From NCBI GenBank assembly GCA_013003335.1, contig JABDJT010000373.1:1-10050 (forward strand): a stretch of DNA of 10,050 nt, written 5' to 3'. Source of the stretch: Verrucomicrobiales bacterium (GTDB lineage Bacteria; Verrucomicrobiota; Verrucomicrobiia; Verrucomicrobiales; DEV007). The notes beneath the pieces were generated by a model that was not told where the DNA came from, searched no databases, and saw only the letters and a program-made list of their open reading frames with translations. Both the position numbers and the translations under genes were made by a program. Of the stretch, positions 7,006-10,050 are shown piece after piece (the first letter of the stretch is position 1; every line of letters begins with the position of its first letter).

Positions 7006-8451
7006 ATGAAATATTATTCCCGCCGCAAATTTCTCGAATCCAGTTACGGAGTCGGTGCGATCGCGCTGGCGTCCCTGCTGAAAGAACAGGGTCTGTATGC
7101 CAACCCGACCATTGCGGGAGGAAACGGGCATTTTGACCTGACGCCGAAGCCGGCGCACGGATTCGGACAGGCGAAAGCCATGATCTCGATGTTCATGCAG
7201 GGCGGGCCGAGCCACATCGATCTGTTCGATCCGAAGCCGGAGTTGTCGAAGCTTGACGGCAAAGATTTCCCCGGGGAGGTGAAATACGACGACTCGGCCG
7301 GCGCGACGCGGGAATGCATGGGATCGCCGTGGAAGTTTTCGAAGCACGGCGAGAGCGGCATGGATTTCTCCGAGCTGGTGCCGAACATGGGATCGATCGC
7401 GGATGACATCACGATGATCCGCTCGATGCACACCGGGGTGAACAACCACGGCCAGTCGATTTATGCGATGCACAACGGCACCCACCTCGCGGGTCGGCCG
7501 ACGCTTGGGAGTTGGCTGACCTACGGGCTCGGTTCGGAAAACCGGAATCTGCCCGCTTATGTCGCGCTGACGGATCCGCGCGGGCTGCCAGTCGTGGGAG
7601 TCGATAATTTTTCCAACGGTTGGCTGCCGTCGATGTACCAGGGCACGGTGATTCGGCCGACCGAACCGCGGATTCTGAATCTCGATGCGCCGGTGTCTCT
7701 GCGCGGTGAAGCACAGGATCGCTACCTCGGATTTGTCGATCGACTGAACAAAAAGCACCTCGCGAAATTTCCTGGGGAAACCGACCTGGAAGCGCGGATC
7801 CAATCCTTCGAACTCGCCGCGAGGATGCAGACCGAGGCAAAAGACGCGCTCGATTTGAGCCAGGAAAGCGAAGCCACGAAGAAGATGTACGGCATCGATG
7901 ATCCGGCGACAAAAGACTTCGGGGAGCGCTGCCTGCTGGCCCGTCGGCTCGTCGAACGCGGCGTGCGGTTCGTGTCCGTTTTCACGGGCAACCAGACCTG
8001 GGATCACCACAGCAGCATGATCACCAGCCTGCCGGCAGCCGCGAAATACGTCGACAAACCGGCCGCGGCACTGGTCAAAGATTTGAAACAGCGTGGTCTG
8101 CTCGATTCCACGGTAGTTCACTGGGGCGGAGAGATGGGGCGCCTTCCTGTCATTCAAAACCGCGCCGGCGCCAAGAAAGGGGATCGTGCGAAGGTCGGTC
8201 GTGATCACAACACCTACGGCTTCAGCATGTGGGTTGCCGGCGGCGGATTCAAAGGCGGTCACGTTCACGGCGCGACCGATGAATTTGGCCACAAGGCAGT
8301 CGAAAATGTGGTCAATCATTTCGACTACCACGCGACCCTGCTGCACCTGTTCGGACTGGAAAACGATCAGCTGACCTACAAGCGAAACGGACAGGATCAG
8401 AAGCTGGTGCAGAATCCCGACGCCCGGTTGGTGGCCGAGTTATTGGCGTAG
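7006..8451 (+). CDS. DUF1501 family Tat-exported protein
   Basis: The 481-residue protein starts at ATG 7006, 7 bp after the stop of the DUF1549/DUF1553 gene, so the two are almost surely one operon. A TTG at 6991 overlapping the upstream stop was not chosen. The N-terminus carries a twin-arginine signal (SRRKFLESS, residues 5-13, then an Ala/Leu-rich stretch), so it should be folded in the cytoplasm and exported by Tat. Family motifs in order: MFMQGGPSHIDLFDPKP (62-78), RSMHTGVNNHGQSIYAMHNG (139-158), VFTGNQTWDHH (325-335), VHWGGEMGRLP (371-381), GRDHNTYGFSMWVAGGG (398-414), HVHGATDEFG (419-428) and DYHATLLHLFGL (440-451). These His/Asp clusters resemble the metal site of alkaline-phosphatase/sulfatase-fold enzymes, to which DUF1501 is distantly related. 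The substrate is unknown. Length is normal and no defect is seen. Confidence 0.94.
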   Translation: MKYYSRRKFLESSYGVGAIALASLLKEQGLYANPTIAGGNGHFDLTPKPAHGFGQAKAMISMFMQGGPSHIDLFDPKPELSKLDGKDFPGEVKYDDSAGATRECMGSPWKFSKHGESGMDFSELVPNMGSIADDITMIRSMHTGVNNHGQSIYAMHNGTHLAGRPTLGSWLTYGLGSENRNLPAYVALTDPRGLPVVGVDNFSNGWLPSMYQGTVIRPTEPRILNLDAPVSLRGEAQDRYLGFVDRLNKKHLAKFPGETDLEARIQSFELAARMQTEAKDALDLSQESEATKKMYGIDDPATKDFGERCLLARRLVERGVRFVSVFTGNQTWDHHSSMITSLPAAAKYVDKPAAALVKDLKQRGLLDSTVVHWGGEMGRLPVIQNRAGAKKGDRAKVGRDHNTYGFSMWVAGGGFKGGHVHGATDEFGHKAVENVVNHFDYHATLLHLFGLENDQLTYKRNGQDQKLVQNPDARLVAELLA

Positions 8452-8521
8452 ACCGGGTCGGGAAGGTTGGTTTGCTGGGCCAAGCGGGTATATTCCTTCC
8501 GCGCCTGCCGGTCTCTCCCCC

Positions 8522-8755
8522 ATGAAAATTCTCGTCGCCGGGCTGAAGTTCAAGGGCGGCGCGGCACCTGTCGTATTTTGGGTTCTTTGTTTCCTCGCGA
8601 TCGTAACGTCGATCAGATTGTTGTGGCAACCGGAAGCACCGCCGTTTCCTCAACCGGAGGAGCGATCCAATACCGCGATTACCACCGCCGCGGTTAGCAA
8701 GACGGTGCCGATGGAGCGCCAGATAAATCGTCGGCCGGCCGTTTTTCGCTCGTGA
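8522..8755 (+). CDS. Doubtful small membrane protein ORF
   Basis: This 77-codon ORF begins 70 bp after the DUF1501 stop. It has a basic N-terminus, one hydrophobic segment (about residues 15-32, PVVFWVLCFLAIVTSIRL) and a Pro/Glu-rich stretch. Its last 106 bp overlap the 3' end of the convergent permease gene in antisense, and residues after about 44 look like a shadow of that gene. Codons before the overlap favour G/C in the third position, as in neighbours. No Shine-Dalgarno and no recognised family. It could be a real short membrane protein or chance. Confidence 0.25.
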   Translation: MKILVAGLKFKGGAAPVVFWVLCFLAIVTSIRLLWQPEAPPFPQPEERSNTAITTAAVSKTVPMERQINRRPAVFRS

Positions 8756-9570
8756 TTTCCAAGAGCGGCCCCGAGAAACGCGATCAGTAAAATCGCCCAT
8801 AATCCCCGCGAGGCATACACGACGTTGATACCCGTGGCGTCATCGAAATTCGCGAGAGCGACGCCCATCCCGATCGCCTGAAGCCCCATCATCGTTCCGC
8901 CCAGCACGGCCGGTTTGCGGGCCGGTTTTGGCAGATTGAAACTCGGGCACCCCTGCAGGATCCACATGACCAGCGAGCAAACGCCGACTCCGGCTGATCC
9001 AGTCGCGAGAAAAGTCATCGCCCCGAAATCCTCCGCCCACCAGCGCACCAGCACATCGCTGATCCCGAATACTGCGGCGCTGAACAGCGTGATCAAAATC
9101 GCGAACATCATTCCGTGGGCTTTCGAGCGGAAATCCCGCCAGCCCATCAGGAAAATTCCCGCCGCCGTCAGTATCGCGGCACCCCAGAGAGCGGGCGAGG
9201 GCGGCTGACCCAGCATCAGCGCCATTCCGAGCGCGACAAACACGACCTTCGTACCCATAAGCGGGGTCACCAGCGATACATCCCCGATTCGGATACCGAC
9301 GAATGTCGCCCAGGTTCCGATGAAAAACGTGACCGCCATGATGGCCGGTTTCCACCACGCCGCCCAGTCCACCGGACCGGTTTCAAAGAACAAGAGCGGA
9401 AGAAAAATCAGGCCCACGATCCAGTTGGTCAGGTGGAACGATTGATCCATCGTCGCGCCCTCTTTCAACGAGCGCTTGATGAAAACCGAACTCAGCGCAT
9501 AGACGATCGCGGAGCCGAGCGGGAGCAGGAGATACCAGGGCACGGCAATTGTTACGCGCGATTGCCGCAT
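8650..9570 (-). CDS. EamA/DMT-superfamily permease
   Basis: The 306-residue integral membrane protein has about ten hydrophobic segments in two similar halves, the usual layout of drug/metabolite transporter (DMT) permeases with two EamA domains. The first half starts VPWYLLLPLGSAIVYALSSVFIKRSL (in part) and contains TWATFVGIRIGDVSLVTPLMGTK, the conserved late-helix region. The second half opens at SKAHGMMFAILITLFSAAVFGISDVLVRWW and ends ASRGLWAILLIAFLGAALG followed by a final helix. Substrate cannot be read; family members export metabolites, amino acids or nucleotide precursors. ATG 9570 is used; GTG at codon 10 is an alternative just before the first helix. It converges with the DUF1501 gene and is divergent from the right-edge gene, so it is probably its own transcription unit. 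Confidence 0.88.
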   Translation of the reverse strand: MRQSRVTIAVPWYLLLPLGSAIVYALSSVFIKRSLKEGATMDQSFHLTNWIVGLIFLPLLFFETGPVDWAAWWKPAIMAVTFFIGTWATFVGIRIGDVSLVTPLMGTKVVFVALGMALMLGQPPSPALWGAAILTAAGIFLMGWRDFRSKAHGMMFAILITLFSAAVFGISDVLVRWWAEDFGAMTFLATGSAGVGVCSLVMWILQGCPSFNLPKPARKPAVLGGTMMGLQAIGMGVALANFDDATGINVVYASRGLWAILLIAFLGAALGNHERKTAGRRFIWRSIGTVLLTAAVVIAVLDRSSG

Positions 9571-9596
9571 TTGGGAAATTGAAAGGACAGCCCGGA

Positions 9597-9641
9597 ACGA
9601 ACCAACAGGGTATGTTCAATGATCCTACCCTGTTCGTTCGT
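9597..9641. repeat. CCAACAGGG hairpin repeat, copy 3
   Basis: The arms ACGAACCAACAGGGTA (9597-9612) and TACCCTGTTCGTTCGT (9626-9641) pair at 15 of 16 positions across a 13-nt loop. It lies 27 bp from one start codon and 46 bp from the other, in a divergent region, so it cannot be a 3' terminator of either flanking gene. It is the longest stem of the three and is followed at once by an unpaired third half-arm. Confidence 0.8.
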
Positions 9642-9671
9642 AACAGGGCCGTTTGACTTCCCCGACGTGCT

Positions 9672-9680
9672 GGAGGAAGG
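9672..9680 (+). promoter_or_regulatory. Ribosome binding site for the GTG-started right-edge gene
   Basis: GGAGGAAGG-type purine run (GGAGGAAGG within TGGAGGAAGG) ends 6 nt before GTG 9687. It is the only strong Shine-Dalgarno seen in the window and fixes the start of that gene at a non-ATG codon. Confidence 0.75.
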
Positions 9681-9686
9681 AAATTT

Positions 9687-10050
9687 GTGCGCTCCGTAAT
9701 TCAGTTTGTAGTTCTGTTGGCCGTCTTATCGGGAATCGCTGAGGCCGGGGAAAAGCTCGGCGTCCTGCTCGATACCTCGGCGGAAATGGGACACGTCGTG
9801 CCGCAGGCGAGGAAAGAGATCCGTTTTCTCAATCGGCAGCTGGCAGATGCAGGAAAGTCGGCGACCCTGGCAGTTCGCGAGGTGGAAGGAGCCCATGTCG
9901 TGGTTCCCGGGCAGCTCGGAAATCCGGCGGGGAAAAATGCGATCCTGAAATTGCGGGAGTTGTTTGAAAAAGACGAAGTCGACGGTGTGTTCTGGATTAC
10001 CGCGATGAAAGGCAATCACGATGGAAACGGATTTTTTGAATTGGAAAAGC
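9687..10050 (+). CDS. Exported von Willebrand A-like domain protein (partial, C-terminus off right edge)
   Basis: The frame is open from GTG 9687 to the edge, 121 codons plus one base, and no stop. The start is set by a strong Shine-Dalgarno and by a signal peptide (RSVIQFVVLLAVLSGIAEA, cleavage near residue 20). The mature N-terminus KLGVLLDTSAEMG looks like the first strand and metal-ion site of a von Willebrand A fold, but the usual DxSxS reads Asp29-Thr-Ser31-Ala-Glu33, so the second Ser is replaced by Glu and metal binding may be altered. DGVFWITAMKGNHDG (near 101-115) would be the later strand and loop. Such proteins often bind other proteins at the cell surface or in the periplasm. Only the first part is visible, so domain content downstream is unknown. 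Confidence 0.72.
   Translation, partial: MRSVIQFVVLLAVLSGIAEAGEKLGVLLDTSAEMGHVVPQARKEIRFLNRQLADAGKSATLAVREVEGAHVVVPGQLGNPAGKNAILKLRELFEKDEVDGVFWITAMKGNHDGNGFFELEK

Larger units (their letters stand above)
9571..9686. promoter_or_regulatory. Divergent intergenic region between permease and vWA-like gene
   Basis: The 116-bp gap should hold promoters for both divergent genes. Its main visible content is hairpin copy 3 (9597-9641), then a lone extra half-arm GTAACAGGGCC (9640-9650), and a Shine-Dalgarno for the plus gene. No clear -35/-10 pair was recognised. Confidence 0.5.

Noticed and set aside
5925..8346. Long minus-strand ORFs antisense to the DUF1549/DUF1553 and DUF1501 genes
   Set aside because: Both plus-strand genes match their families across their full length; the antisense products are Arg/His/Pro-rich with no recognisable motif.

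Overview
The window reads as chromosomal DNA of a Planctomycetes-Verrucomicrobia-Chlamydiae (PVC) bacterium, most likely a Verrucomicrobiota member. The support is a paired PSCyt1/DUF1549/DUF1553 gene and Tat-exported DUF1501 gene, a neutral-ceramidase-like secreted protein, moderate-to-high GC, and starts mostly without a Shine-Dalgarno sequence. The lineage is inferred from gene content, not from a marker gene. No RNA gene, CRISPR array, transposase or phage gene was seen.

Layout. Positions 1-1168 (minus) hold the N-terminal 389 codons of a neutral/alkaline ceramidase-like exported enzyme that runs off the left edge. Positions 1374-4154 form a divergent metal-acquisition cassette. On the minus strand is a predicted outer-membrane beta-barrel protein with a His/Asp/Glu-rich loop and a natural poly-His C-terminus. 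On the plus strand are a small exported heavy-metal-associated (HMA) fold protein and a ZnuA-like lipoprotein with its own His-rich loop. The 109-bp divergent promoter region carries two copies of an inverted repeat, TTGCAA-N5-TTGCAA, one about 35-39 bp from each start codon. They look like operators of a Fur-family metal regulator (Zur or Nur type). No znuB or znuC accompanies znuA here.

Positions 4293-8451 (plus) are a two-gene unit: a 901-residue PSCyt1-DUF1549-DUF1553 protein with two CxxCH motifs, then, 7 bp later, a Tat-signal DUF1501 protein. Converging on it is a DMT/EamA-type permease (8650-9570, minus). A doubtful small membrane ORF lies in the junction. At the right edge a GTG-started exported protein with a degenerate von Willebrand A-like motif begins at 9687 and runs off the window.

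Three intergenic gaps carry related hairpins with the stem core CCAACAGGG/CCCTGTT. They lie after the outer-membrane gene, after znuA, and between the permease and the right-edge gene. Two sit like terminators; the third lies between divergent start codons and does not fit that role. They look like a dispersed repeat family.

The most interesting part is the metal cassette. The proposed route is: outer-membrane entry with His-rich capture, a periplasmic poly-His tail, the small HMA protein and/or ZnuA, and then an inner-membrane transporter encoded elsewhere. The components are read from sequence; the route and the regulation are inference.
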